A stretch of 64,000 nucleotides of DNA from Pyropia haitanensis (lineage: Eukaryota > Rhodophyta > Bangiophyceae > Bangiales > Bangiaceae), in contig SDUX01000004.1 in assembly GCA_008729055.1 (NCBI GenBank), positions 1,612,001-1,676,000 on the forward strand. Reading direction: 5' to 3'. The position numbers and the translations under genes were made by a program. The notes beneath the pieces are model-generated. The model saw only the letters and a program-made list of their open reading frames with translations. It was not told where the DNA came from and searched no databases. This document shows positions 54,791-64,000 of this stretch, piece after piece; position 1 is the stretch's first letter; each line of letters begins with the position of its first letter.

Positions 54791-55246
54791 GGGTGGCACG
54801 TCGACGGCGGGTGAGCTGTCGATCGTGGCGGCGGTTCCGCGTCTGCACCCCTCTCCAACGCGCTCAGTATGGCGATTCTCTTTCTCCGCGCCTCTAGCTA
54901 CGCGTCACTCTGCTTGACCCTTCCACGCTCATGCACCCCTATGTGGGGGTGGTGTCCATGATGACCGCCACGTGGTTGGGCCGCCATACGGCCACGCCGG
55001 ACACGTGGGGCCATGACCACCCACCCTCGGGGGGTGGTCGGCCAACTGGCACCACGGTGCCAGTGTAACCATGCTCTGTGGCTACGGCCACGGATGCCAT
55101 GAGCAAGACGACCCCATATGAGGTCGATGCAAAAGGTTTTGACGACGGCGACGGCAACCGTCGTCGTCATCTCACGCGTTTGGTGCCCCACCCCCCCCGG
55201 CGGTTCTCCGTCGGAGGAAGATTGTTCTGGGGAAGAAGACGGCCGT
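54791..55246. other. non-coding stretch, possible body of a SINE-like element
   Basis: GC-moderate sequence with small palindromes (CCTCGGGGGGTGG, GGCACCACGGTGCC near 55040). The minus-strand frame across it starts in tRNA-derived sequence and has no recognisable domain. It may be the non-tRNA body of the SINE-like sequence that starts at about 55304 on the minus strand. Confidence 0.4.
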
Positions 55247-55304
55247 GGGTTTGAACCCCCAACATCTCGCGCGCTAAGCAAAAGCGCTGCCACTAGGCCA
55301 CCGC
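55247..55304 (-). repeat. tRNA-related sequence with pol III A and B boxes (SINE-like head)
   Basis: On the minus strand TGGCCTAGTGG (55300-55290) fits the A box and GGTTCAAACCC (55257-55247) fits the B box, 32 nt apart. Between them GCGCT/AGCGC form a perfect 5-bp stem around TTTGCTT (55287-55271), like an anticodon arm with TGC. The 3' acceptor strand complementary to the GCGGTGG start is missing, and the T stem is imperfect. It is therefore more likely a tRNA-derived SINE head or tRNA relic than a functional tRNA-Ala. Confidence 0.55.
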
Positions 55305-55313
55305 ATTATGACA

Positions 55314-58300
55314 TGTAGCCTGAAGCACATCATATTAGTATGTTTCTTGGTGCATATCCCAGCCCTGCACGCTTAAGCGTTGCGGGTCCAGGCATTATCC
55401 CGCGGGCATGCACCATCATCGGCATCTTCAAATGCAATGCCGATGGGGTCCCCGTATGGGTAGTCCCAGCTCCTCAGTAGGCAAGGGCAAGCCCCTTCCA
55501 CCAACTTAGGGGCTTCAAGTCGGGGCCCTTCCCATGGGTATGGGGCCCCACCCGCGCGGGGGTACGCGGAGGCGGCTTATCCGCCCTACCGCTCCCCTTT
55601 CCCGGGGTACCGTGACTACTGAGGGCCGTGTGGGCCCCCTGTGGTGTGCTTGTCATGCGTGTACCCGCTCCCGGTGGGAGTCAGGTTGGTAGGGGCGAGG
55701 GTGGGCGTGCGTAGGTCCCCCCGTAGCCCACTAAAGGCCAGACGATGGCCTCCTTTGTTGCACGTCCTTGTCAAAGAATATGCCACTCGGGGAAACCAGA
55801 GTATTCAGCTTCTTCTTCCGACAATACTTTCGGACGGCTTCCGCAGGGAGACCTGTGGATAACCGCCATATATCATCTTTGGGTCCAAACCCAAACCAAC
55901 GGACTCGTAGTTTCAGAGCCCCATCCGCATTATGGCGGTGGTCCACAAACTTCTCGAAGACGTACTCCGTCTCATCCCCGGTAACGGAGGGCGGCGGGGT
56001 TAGGGCGTAATTAGCCCGCGCCGCCTCTGCCCTCTGCCACGCAGGGTGCCCCTGTTGGGGCGCCGGCGCCCGAGTGATATGGTCACTAGTGACCGTACGG
56101 ATCCCCGTGGGGCTCTCGATGGTAAAGCGGCGCCCGTCGGTCTTTAAGACCATATAGGGGCCCACGCTCTTATGCGCCAGCTTAGATCGCTTCCGAGCGT
56201 GGGAGGCTAGGAAAACCCAGTCTCCCTCACCCAAATTCTTATTCTTTTCCACCACGGAGGCATCAAAGGTCCTCTTATAGGCCTCTTGCGCCTTATTTAG
56301 GTGCCTACGCACCTTGGGGAGTATCCCCTTCAGATCTTCCACATACCGCGCTGCAGCGGTCTGGGAGTCCGAGTCCTCCCCTTCCCCCAGCTCCTCCTTT
56401 TCCTTTTCAGGGCGGAGCTTGGGGATTCGCTCTACCCCCATCGTTTGGAGCCGCCTAGGGCTCACAAACATGAGGGGGGCCTGCCCAGTGCTCGTATGCA
56501 CCTGGGTGTTGTAGGCCGTGGTCAGGAGGGACACATAGCGGTCCCACTTAATGGGGTGCTCCGCGGCATAAACCCGGAGCTGCCGCATGACGGTGCGGTT
56601 ATACCGCTCCACCTGCCCATTCGTTTGGGGGTGGTACGGCGTCGTGTACTTTGCCACGATGCCTAGGAGTCCTAAGACCCCCTGGAAGAACACGGACGCA
56701 AACTGCGGACCGTTATCGGTCAGCGTGGAATCGGGGATGCCGTAAGAGGCAATCCAGACGTCTATAAACGCCGATGCGACCTCCACGGCCGTGATCTCCC
56801 TCATGAGGACCGCCCGCGTTAGCTTTGTAATGCGGTCCACCATCACAAGTATATACTTGAGCCCACCCTCGGACTCCGGAAGGGGCCCGAGGATGTCCAT
56901 CGCCACACTGGCGAATGGCTCACTCGCCGGGAACAGCTTCAGCGTAGACGTATGTCTACGCTCGTCTAATCTGTTCCGGGCGCAGCCCACACACCGGGCG
57001 ACGTGTGCATACACGTCCACCACCATTGTGGGCCAATACACCCCACGCCTCAGCGTGGCGTACATCCGCCGAGCCCCAGGGTGGGCTGCCAACGGGAGCT
57101 CGTGGTGGTACGTCATAAGACGCTCCCGTAGCGAGGCGGGGATCACCAGCTGAGTGGTTTCTAGGAGGAATGACCTCCTGCAAAGGACCCCCTCTTCGTT
57201 ATCGAAGAAGAAGGCCTTCCGGGCCCATATCGGGTCAGGAGGGGGCACTGAGTCCCACTCCTTCCGCCTTTCCTGGCAGAAGGGGTCCTCGGCCTGGGCC
57301 TTAATAAGCTCCTCAGTTGAGATGAGCCCCGAGGGGCGCTGTCTCTCCGTCCGCCCAGCCAAAGCTTGGGCCGACCGTGTCACGGCCGCGAGGACGGGGA
57401 GCTCCTCATCGATGGGGGCCCGGTCTGGCTCGCTCGTAGGCAAGCGAGACAGGGCGTCAGCCACCTTGTGGTCTGTCCCCGGTTTGTACCGGAGCTTATA
57501 GGTAAACTCAGACAGCCTAAGCCGCCATCTGTTGATGCGCACGTTGGGACTGTTGGTTACCAAGACCGACAGCAGGGCCCGGTGATCACACCGGACCACG
57601 AAGTCCTCCCCTTCCAGGTACGCCCGTAGGTGGGTCACCGCCCACACGACACCGAGTGCTTCTATCTCGGTGACGTGGTAGTTCTTTTCTGCCGGCATCA
57701 AAGGCCGGGAGAAGTAGCCGATAGGAAGGTATTCCCCGGCGGGTTGCTGTTGCAATAAACAACAGCCGAGCTGGTCATTGCTGGCGTCGACGTCCACAAT
57801 ATAGTGCCCCCCGAGACGGGGGATGGCCAGCACAGGGGTGGTCAACAGCAACCCCCGGAGTGTTTCAAACGCCTCGGTCTCCGCCTCTGTGGGAGGAGGC
57901 AGTTGTGGGGAGCGCTTTGTGCTCGTAAGAGCCGTCAGGGGCTTTGCCACTTTGGCAAAATCCTTAACAAAGCGGCGGTATACGCCGCACATACCCAGGA
58001 AGCTCTTCATCTGGGTTTGGGTACGGGGGTATTGCAACCCCCGCAGGGCCCTCGTATTCTTCTCATTCACGAGGACGCGACCAGGTCGTATGACGTGGCC
58101 CAAATATTCAACCTCCTCCTGAAAGAGGTGGCATTTGCTGGCCTTCAAGGAGACCCCATGGGCCTTTAAGAGGCCCAGCACCTGTTCTAGGTGCTCTATA
58201 TGCTCCTCTGGTGTCCTGGAAAAGACGATAACGTCATCCAGGTACACCAAGCAGACTTTCCATTTTACGCGTGCCAGGATCATATCCATGGCACGCTGGA

Positions 58301-58500
58301 AAGTGGCGGGTGCATTGCACAGCCCAAAAGGCAGGCGCTTGCACTGCCACGTGCCAGCATGACACGTGAAGGCCGTTAACGGCCGATCCTTCTTGGCTAC
58401 TGGTATCTGCCAGTAGCCGGCATTACAATCCAGCGTCGAGAAGACGCTGGCATCCCCGAGGGAATCCAAACACTCATCCATCCTAGGGATGGGGTATAGC
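55314..58500 (-). mobile_element. Ty3/gypsy chromodomain retrotransposon, 5'-truncated
   Basis: On the minus strand the element has RT (from YPIPRMDE on), RNase H, integrase and a chromodomain, followed by about 415 bp of non-coding, palindrome-rich sequence (55730-55314) that probably contains the 3' LTR and ends GGCTACA. Gag, protease and the first part of RT are absent: homology stops at about 58495, where a 28-bp dispersed repeat begins. No 5' LTR or target duplication was found. Confidence 0.85.
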
Positions 58501-58664
58501 ACGTCCGCCAAAAAGTATACATCCGGGTGGCTGGGTCTTCGTCGCGCATCAAAGTTTCCATCGATCTCGCGTTCAAGTAATTGACCAATCAGGGGCAGAG
58601 AACAGTGCCCCGGCAGCGGATCAGGCTTTGATCTTGTCGATGTTCCTGCTCGTGACGGGATCAT
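55731..58664 (-). CDS. pol: gypsy Pol fragment: RT (C-terminal part), RNase H, integrase, chromodomain
   Basis: A 977-codon open frame. Residues 1-56 are not RT-like and derive from the joined flank. RT starts at YPIPRMDECLDSLG (57-70) with LPFGLCNAPATFQR (111-124) and catalytic YLDD (141-144). RNase H follows (VDVDASNDQLGCCLLQQ and a VADALSRL end). The integrase has an H-H-C-C zinc segment (HHELPLAAHPGARRMYATLR, then CVGCARNR), and the DDE core includes MDILGPLPE, LTDNGPQF and NGQVERYN. A C-terminal chromodomain (EYVFEKFVDHR, RVRWFGFGPKDDIW, about 900-950) marks it as a chromovirus-clade element, which typically targets heterochromatin. The start and first half of Pol are missing, so it cannot be autonomous. 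The rest is unbroken, suggesting a fairly recent truncation. Confidence 0.9.
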   Translation of the reverse strand: MIPSRAGTSTRSKPDPLPGHCSLPLIGQLLEREIDGNFDARRRPSHPDVYFLADVLYPIPRMDECLDSLGDASVFSTLDCNAGYWQIPVAKKDRPLTAFTCHAGTWQCKRLPFGLCNAPATFQRAMDMILARVKWKVCLVYLDDVIVFSRTPEEHIEHLEQVLGLLKAHGVSLKASKCHLFQEEVEYLGHVIRPGRVLVNEKNTRALRGLQYPRTQTQMKSFLGMCGVYRRFVKDFAKVAKPLTALTSTKRSPQLPPPTEAETEAFETLRGLLLTTPVLAIPRLGGHYIVDVDASNDQLGCCLLQQQPAGEYLPIGYFSRPLMPAEKNYHVTEIEALGVVWAVTHLRAYLEGEDFVVRCDHRALLSVLVTNSPNVRINRWRLRLSEFTYKLRYKPGTDHKVADALSRLPTSEPDRAPIDEELPVLAAVTRSAQALAGRTERQRPSGLISTEELIKAQAEDPFCQERRKEWDSVPPPDPIWARKAFFFDNEEGVLCRRSFLLETTQLVIPASLRERLMTYHHELPLAAHPGARRMYATLRRGVYWPTMVVDVYAHVARCVGCARNRLDERRHTSTLKLFPASEPFASVAMDILGPLPESEGGLKYILVMVDRITKLTRAVLMREITAVEVASAFIDVWIASYGIPDSTLTDNGPQFASVFFQGVLGLLGIVAKYTTPYHPQTNGQVERYNRTVMRQLRVYAAEHPIKWDRYVSLLTTAYNTQVHTSTGQAPLMFVSPRRLQTMGVERIPKLRPEKEKEELGEGEDSDSQTAAARYVEDLKGILPKVRRHLNKAQEAYKRTFDASVVEKNKNLGEGDWVFLASHARKRSKLAHKSVGPYMVLKTDGRRFTIESPTGIRTVTSDHITRAPAPQQGHPAWQRAEAARANYALTPPPSVTGDETEYVFEKFVDHRHNADGALKLRVRWFGFGPKDDIWRLSTGLPAEAVRKYCRKKKLNTLVSPSGIFFDKDVQQRRPSSGL
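58495..58522 (+). repeat. 28-bp dispersed repeat, copy 3, at the gypsy truncation point
   Basis: Differs from the 47.8-kb copy at 2 of 28 positions; it lies exactly where gypsy RT homology ends. Confidence 0.7.
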
Positions 58665-59169
58665 GGGCTGTTATGCTGAATAGGGACGACGACGACCGAG
58701 GAACAGTACCGTCAGTGGAAATCCCGTTCCCAAAGATCTGTTTCCCTGGCATGACCTGGAGACCAAGTCCTTCTCATCGTTTCTGTCAAATGTTCGGCAG
58801 AACTTTGATGTTCCGACCGTCAAGATCTGAATTGCTTCGCATTGTCTGTGAGTCGAGAGCGTCAGTCTCGATGTCTTCGACCGCGCACGCAACGTGATCG
58901 ACCCTGGTCCCGCCGTCGTAACCGCCACCCTCCACGATCGTGCCCGCCGCACCCCACCGTCGTGACCGCGGCCTCCCCCGTCATCGCCGCCTTCCCCGCC
59001 GCCGACGTCACCGCCACCCCCCCCCGTCGTCGCCGCTTTCCTTCTGCTCGTCGTCGCCACTCTCACGTCTTCGCAGCCCCGACCCGCTTGGTCGCCGCTT
59101 CGCGCGGGCGCTGCGGTGACGCGGAAACGCCGCCGCCGCACGCCACCGGGGTAACGACGCCGGTGCGGA
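58523..59169. other. flank of truncated gypsy element; no gene seen
   Basis: 58523-58890 is lower-GC and of unknown origin, and could be the rest of the repeat joined to gypsy. From about 58910 the sequence becomes GC-rich again with CCGTCGTNACCGCC-type short repeats. Confidence 0.45.
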
Positions 59170-59425
<256 letters not shown>

Positions 59426-59525
59426 CAGCGGCGGGAGTGGCCTGTGGCCGGCCCCGCCGTCGCTGCAGTAGATAGTCGCTCCCACTGGTGGCGGCGGTGA
59501 CGACGGCCGCTCGGGTCACGCCGCA

Positions 59526-59692
59526 GTGTCCACCACCGCCGACGGCACGGGCGGGTCGCCGGTGGTGGCCGGGGTGCCCCTGGGTGGGGTGCCATCCCCG
59601 CACGGGGCGGCGCTGCCGCCAGGCGGTGACGGTGTGCCCGGTGGCAGCAGGGTGCTGGGGGGGTTTGGCTTCTTGCTGGGGCCGCCCAAGGG

Positions 59693-59723
<31 letters not shown>

Positions 59724-61580
59724 GGCGGCGGCGACGGCGGCGGCCTCTACGCGTTTGGCGGCGCGCCCGTCTATGCGGCCGCCGACCTGGGCGCGTACGG
59801 TGGGGGGGGGGGGGGCGCCGGCGCGTACGGTGGGGGGGGGGGGGGCGCCGGCGCGTACGGGATGCCGCCCGACTTGACTGCGTATGGCGCGCTGCCTCGC
59901 GTTGACGGCGGCGGCAGTGGCGGTAGCGGCGGCGGTGGCGGTGGCGGCGGTGGGGGTGGCGGCGGTGGCGGCGGCGGGGGTGGTGGCGGCGGCGGCGGCG
60001 GCGGCGGGGGCGCCGCCGCCGCCCGCGGAGGCACGGCCGTGGACGCGCCCGACGGCGGCGGCGTCGCCGCCGTCTGGTGGCCCCCGCGGGCGGGAGCCCT
60101 TCTCTCCTGCCGCAGCAACGCCGCCGCTGGCGTCGGCGTCGCAGCCGTGGCACCGCCCGACGGGTGCGGCGGCGGCGGCACCAGCGGCCAACGGCCCGCG
60201 GCGGGGGGTGGGCCCGGCAATGGCGGCGACCTTGGCCGCCGGCCGGCCGGCCGGCGCGTTGGCGCTCGCGCCGCCGCCGCGGCGGCCGGCGGCGGCTGCC
60301 GCCGCGCCGCCGTCGCTGCCGCTTGCGTCCGCGGCGGCGGCGCGTGGGGGTGGGGCGCGCCGCCGCGGGGGGGGGGGGGGGTGCCACCCTGCACCCGGCC
60401 CCGCCGGGGCCAGACGCCCCGCAGGCGGCCGGCATCGGGCGGGGAGCGGCAGCTGCCGCCGCCGCCGCCGCACCCGCGGTTCCGCCGTCGGGCCCTTCGG
60501 CGGAGCACTCTCCCCCCTTTCCACCCGACGTTTCCCCGCCCGCCCGTGTCCCCGCCCCTGTCCCCGCCCCCGCCCCCGCGGCTATGGACGGCGGGTCGGC
60601 CGATGACGCGGCGACCGCGGCGGCGGCCTCAACACCCGTGCACGGGTCAACCGGGGCAGGCGCGCACTCGTGGCGGCACACCGCGCGGCTGGCGTGTGAC
60701 CACATGTTCGCGACGCACGCGCGTGCCGGCCGGCGGAGTTTTACGGTCGTCGAGGTGATGGACGCGATCGTCGCCCACCGGGCGGCCTGGTGCCCGAGCC
60801 GGCAGTACGACTCGCGCTCAGTCGTCGATGCGGCGGGGGCTGACGCACCCGACGATTATGGTTCAGGCCGAGGGCGCGGGGGGGCGCGCGCGGGGGGCGC
60901 CGAGGGGGGAAGGGCTGGCGGGGGCGTTGTACTGCCCGGCGCCGCTGCTGTATCTGGCCGAACTGGGGGGGGGGGCGGGGGTGGCGCCAGCCGCGATGCC
61001 GGACGCGGGGGGAGGGGTGACGGGCAAGCGGCGGCGGGAGGAGGGGGAGAGGCCGGCCGACGCTGCCGCCGCCGGCGCTGCTGCCCCCGCCGCCGCCGCC
61101 GCGTCATCCGCCGCTGCCGCCGCCACCGCTGCCGCCACCGCCGCTGCCGCCGCCACCGCCGCTGGCAGCGGCAGTGGCGGCGCCCGGTCGCGCCGCGAGT
61201 CGTCGGGCGCGCGGCGCCTTCGCGCGTCGCCGCCGCCCTCTGGCGATGGCGCCGACCGGCTGGCGGCGGATGGCGGCGCGGCCACCGCCGCCGCCGACGG
61301 GCCGGTGGCGAGCAAGCGCGGCGCCGCCGTGGTCGGCGCCGCCGCGGGCGCCGCGGCGGCCATCGCCGGCCCAGCCGTCACGCACGTGCCGGCCAACTGG
61401 CTACGGCCGCCGCCCGGTACGCCCGTCCGGCTATCGGAGCGGGACGACCGGGCGCCCGCCGCGGCGGCCGCGGCGGTGCCGGCCGCCGCCGACGGGGTCA
61501 AGGCCGACGCGGGCGACGCCGTGGCGGCGGCGGCGGCGGCCCGCGGCGAAGCCGCCGCGGCGCCCCCCGCCCCCCCCCCG
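59526..61580 (+). pseudogene. candidate Gly/Ala-rich protein, frame-broken
   Basis: I do not recognise this protein. ATG 59526 opens MSTTADGTGGSPVVAGVPLG and a Gly-rich N-terminus that includes a tandem decapeptide (G-A-Y-G6-A, about 59791-59850, followed by GAYGMPPDLTAYG). After frame shifts a globular-looking segment appears: AMDGGSADDAATAAAAST (60583), SWRHTARLACDHMFATHARA and RRSFTVVEVMDAIVAHRAAW (about 60670-60790), then in another frame GALYCPAPLLYLAELGGG (about 60920). The Ala-rich tail with KRRREEGER and VTHVPANWLRPPPGTPVRLS (about 61378) follows. The segment at 60583 could be the start of a separate gene. The 3' end overlaps the minus-strand candidate, so one of the two ends is wrong. 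Confidence 0.4.
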
Positions 61581-61581
61581 C

Positions 61582-64000
61582 CTAGAGCGACAGGAACCGA
61601 GGCGCGTGACTCCGGGTCGTCCCCCCCCCCCCCCACCCCGCAGCCACGCCGTTGGCGGCAGCTGCAGTGGCGGCGGCGGCGACGCGCCCACCCCGGCCCA
61701 TCCGCAGCAGCAGCGGCGTCAGCAGCAGCCCATTCACCGCCGCCGCCGCCACCCACCCGTCCGCCACCGTCGGTCGCACCGCGGCGGGGCCCGGCGGCCC
61801 GCCCCCCCCTAACGGCGCCCCCCCCGCCGCGGCCGCCGCCGACGCGGCCCACACCGCGGCGGCGGCGGCGGCCGACCCCCACACCGCGCCCGGCGCGGCG
61901 GCGCCGAGGGCGGCCGCCGCGCGGCGGCGCCGAGGGTGGCCGCCGCGCGGCGGCGGCGGCGCGGGCCAAACCAGGCGCCGCTCGCGTCACCGCGGAGCGC
62001 GGACGCCCCCGCCGCGACGGGGGAGCGCAGCGCCGCGCAAGGGCCCGCCGCCGCGGCGGCGGGGGGGGAGGCCGCCGGGAGTGGTCGCCGACGACGCGGA
62101 GCTGCGGCCGCTCGGCCCGCGCGCGCGCTTGGAGGGCCACCCGCCGCCGCCGCCGCCGCTGCCGCCGCCGCCGCCGCCCAGTCCCACCGCCGCCGCGACG
62201 CCGCTGTGGGCGCTGCCGCCGCCGGACGTGGGCTCCCTCCTCTCCCCATCCCCCCCCTCCCCCGGCGCGACCATGTACGCGTACGCCACGTGCAGCGACA
62301 CGGTCGCGGTCAGCCCCCCCGTCAGCGCCAGGTGCACGAGCGTCACCGCACACACGGGCCGGCCCGCCGCGACGCCCACCGCCGCCGCCTGCGCCACCAC
62401 CGCCGCCGCCTGCGCCACCGCCGCCGCCGCGGCCGTCACCACCGCCGCCGTCAGCCGCGCGCTGCGCGTGGCCGCCCCCACCACCGCCGCGATCGCCGCC
62501 GTCGTCGCGGAGACCGTCGCGGCCGCGTCGTGGCCGACAGTTGCGGGCTCCTCCGTGTCGGCAAAGAGGCGGCTAACGAAGAAGGCGGCGTTGCCATTGA
62601 CAGCCGCCGCCGCGACCGCGGCGCGCGCCGCCGCCGCGTCGACGGGCGTCGACACGTTCCAAATCGCAAACCGCTGACGGCCGCGATTGATGTGCTGCAG
62701 CCGCACCGCAGGGGGGGTCGCCTCCGCAGTGGGGGGGGGGGGTTCCCCGCCGCCGCCCCCGCCGCCGGCGGTGGGCGGCGCCGTCGCGACGGGCGTGACC
62801 GTCGGCGCGGTGCCGACGGTGCCCGCCGAGCACGGCACCCGCACGCGCTGCCGCCAACGACCGCCGCGGCAACGATGGCGGTCGCGGCGGTGCCGCGCGC
62901 GCGCGCCCGCAGCAGCACCCGCGCGGCCAGCTCGTCGCGCGCGGCGGCGACGAGCCGCCCCGTCTGCGCCGACCGGCGCCAGCAGCGCGCCTCGCCGCCG
63001 AGGGCCCCCCCCTCGAGCGGCACCCGGTAGCAGGGCGCGCCGTCGAGGCCGCCCGCAATCACCCGCTGCGTGTCGGCGGCGGCCAGCGGCAGCAGCAGCG
63101 CGAGGCGGGCGGCGGCGGCGGCGGCGAGCGCGACGGTCGCGCTCTACGCGCGGACGGCGGGGACGCGGGAGAGGGCGGCGGCCGCGCCGACTGCCGCCGC
63201 CGTTGCCGCCGCCGCGACCACCGAGGAGGGGACCACCGCCGCCGCCGCCGCGTACAGCCGCCCGTGCGCTTCCGTGACGTGCGCGTCGGCCGCGTCGCCG
63301 CTGTCGCGGCTGGGGCGGCCGCCGCGTCCGCCGCCGCCCGCGGAGCCAGAGGTGCTGGCGCGGGCAGCGGCCGAGGCGGCCTTTCGCCCCCCCCGCCACC
63401 ACCGCCGCCCCCCCCCCCCCCCCCCCCCAAACCCCCTCTGCCCCGTGGCCATCACCGCCAGCACCAGCATAAACAGGTCGACCGCGCCCACCACCACCGC
63501 CGCGGGCGGCCCCAGGTGAAACGCCGGCGGCGTCACCGCGGCGCCGACCGCGCGCGCCAGCCCCGCCGTTGCGAGCGCGCCCACGCCCAGCACCCCAGCG
63601 CCCGCAACGCCGAGGCCGACGCGGGACGCGACGAGGTTGGCCGCCCCCAGTGACCGCGCACAATTCGCCAGCACCACCCCCACCACCGGCAGCACCGCGC
63701 CGAGCGCGGCGCCGAGCAGCAGCAGCGACGGCACACGGGCGGCGGTGAGCCCAAACGAGTCGTCGTCTGCGCGCGTCGCGTGCACGCGCGCCGCGAGCGA
63801 CGCGTACGCCTCGCCACGCGCAAAGCCGCTGCTGGGCGCCCGCTCGTAGGCGGGCGTGACCGCGGCGAAAAAAGGCCGCCTCGAGGCCCCGCAGCGCCGC
63901 CGACAGGCCGCCCGCCGCCGCACAGCGTGGCAGGTCCGGCTCGCCTGCCGCGGCCGCCGCGGCGGCCCAGTCCCGGACCGCCCCCGCGTACGCGGCGGCG
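61582..64000 (-). pseudogene. candidate multi-pass membrane protein, frame-broken, runs off the window
   Basis: I do not recognise this protein. Reading right to left on the minus strand, AAFFAAVTPAYERAPSSGFA (about 63885, across a frame change) precedes strongly hydrophobic segments: VPSLLLLGAALGAVLPVVGV (about 63735), LVASRVGLGVAGAGVLGVGA (about 63640) and AAVVVGAVDLFMLVLAVMAT (about 63505). A Gly/Ser loop, VTEAHGRLYAAAAAVVPSSV (about 63280), a soluble part (DTQRVIAGGLDGAPCYRVPL, about 63075; RFAIWNVSTPVDAAAA, about 62675; FFVSRLFADTEEP, about 62580) and LVHLALTGGLTATVSLHVAY (about 62340) follow. The last part near 61760 is VADGWVAAAAVNGLLLTPLL before the stop at 61582. An in-frame TAG lies at 63146-63144 between otherwise continuous text. 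The N-terminus is beyond 64000. Confidence 0.42.

Noticed and set aside
55247..55304. Functional tRNA-Ala(TGC)
   Set aside because: A/B boxes and an anticodon-like stem are present, but the acceptor strand and a proper T stem are missing, so it was called a tRNA-related repeat instead.

Overview
The window reads as nuclear DNA of a very GC-rich eukaryote. Spliceosomal GT-AG introns are short and few (251 bp and 209 bp in the two genes where they can be resolved), proteins are padded with long Gly, Ala and Pro runs encoded by GGC/GCC repeats, an AATAAA-type poly(A) signal is visible, and Ty1/copia and chromodomain Ty3/gypsy retrotransposons are present. This fits a bangiophyte red alga (Porphyra/Pyropia type) best; that assignment is inference from style and not from a marker gene.

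Layout. 1-3435 is a partial copia retrotransposon (copy A) that runs into a 499-base assembly gap (3436-3934). 3935-6001 holds a broken minus-strand gene with acidic repeats. 7157-14031 is a complete, apparently very young copia element (copy B) with identical 591-bp LTRs and a 5-bp target duplication. 14032-18255 has no gene I can support. A stand-alone EgtD-type histidine methyltransferase lies at 18256-19835, a Trs120/TRAPPC9-like TRAPP II subunit at 21623-29174, a small hAT-like inverted-repeat element at 29852-30633, and an RWDD1/Gir2-like protein at 30906-31691. On the minus strand follow a kinase C-lobe with a degenerate catalytic loop and an FKBP-like tail (32924-33982), a short hypothetical gene (36448-37128), and a two-exon gene (37677-40960) for a coiled-coil, P-loop NTPase, putative PD-(D/E)XK nuclease protein resembling Crinkler/RHS-type proteins. 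41.6-42.0 kb is repeat-rich. Candidate plus-strand genes at 42.3-44.3 (WD40-like) and 44.7-45.3 are followed by a minus-strand ADPRM-like metallophosphoesterase (45684-47045), an unassigned lower-GC stretch (47.4-48.4), two convergent Ala-rich candidates (48.6-51.2 plus; 51.6-54.4 minus), a minisatellite, a tRNA-related SINE-like sequence, a 5'-truncated chromodomain gypsy element (55.3-58.5), and finally a Gly-rich plus-strand candidate and a multi-pass membrane protein candidate running off the right edge.

Reading-frame quality is poor. Where the two copia copies can be compared they differ mainly by single-base deletions in or beside G runs. Nearly every broken host gene breaks at a G or C homopolymer, so most frameshifts here look like assembly errors and not biology. 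The genes do not form an operon or pathway; they are independent eukaryotic genes interspersed with transposons. The most unusual gene is the coiled-coil/NTPase/nuclease-like protein at 37.7-41.0 kb, whose less GC-extreme composition resembles the transposon ORFs more than the neighbouring host genes.
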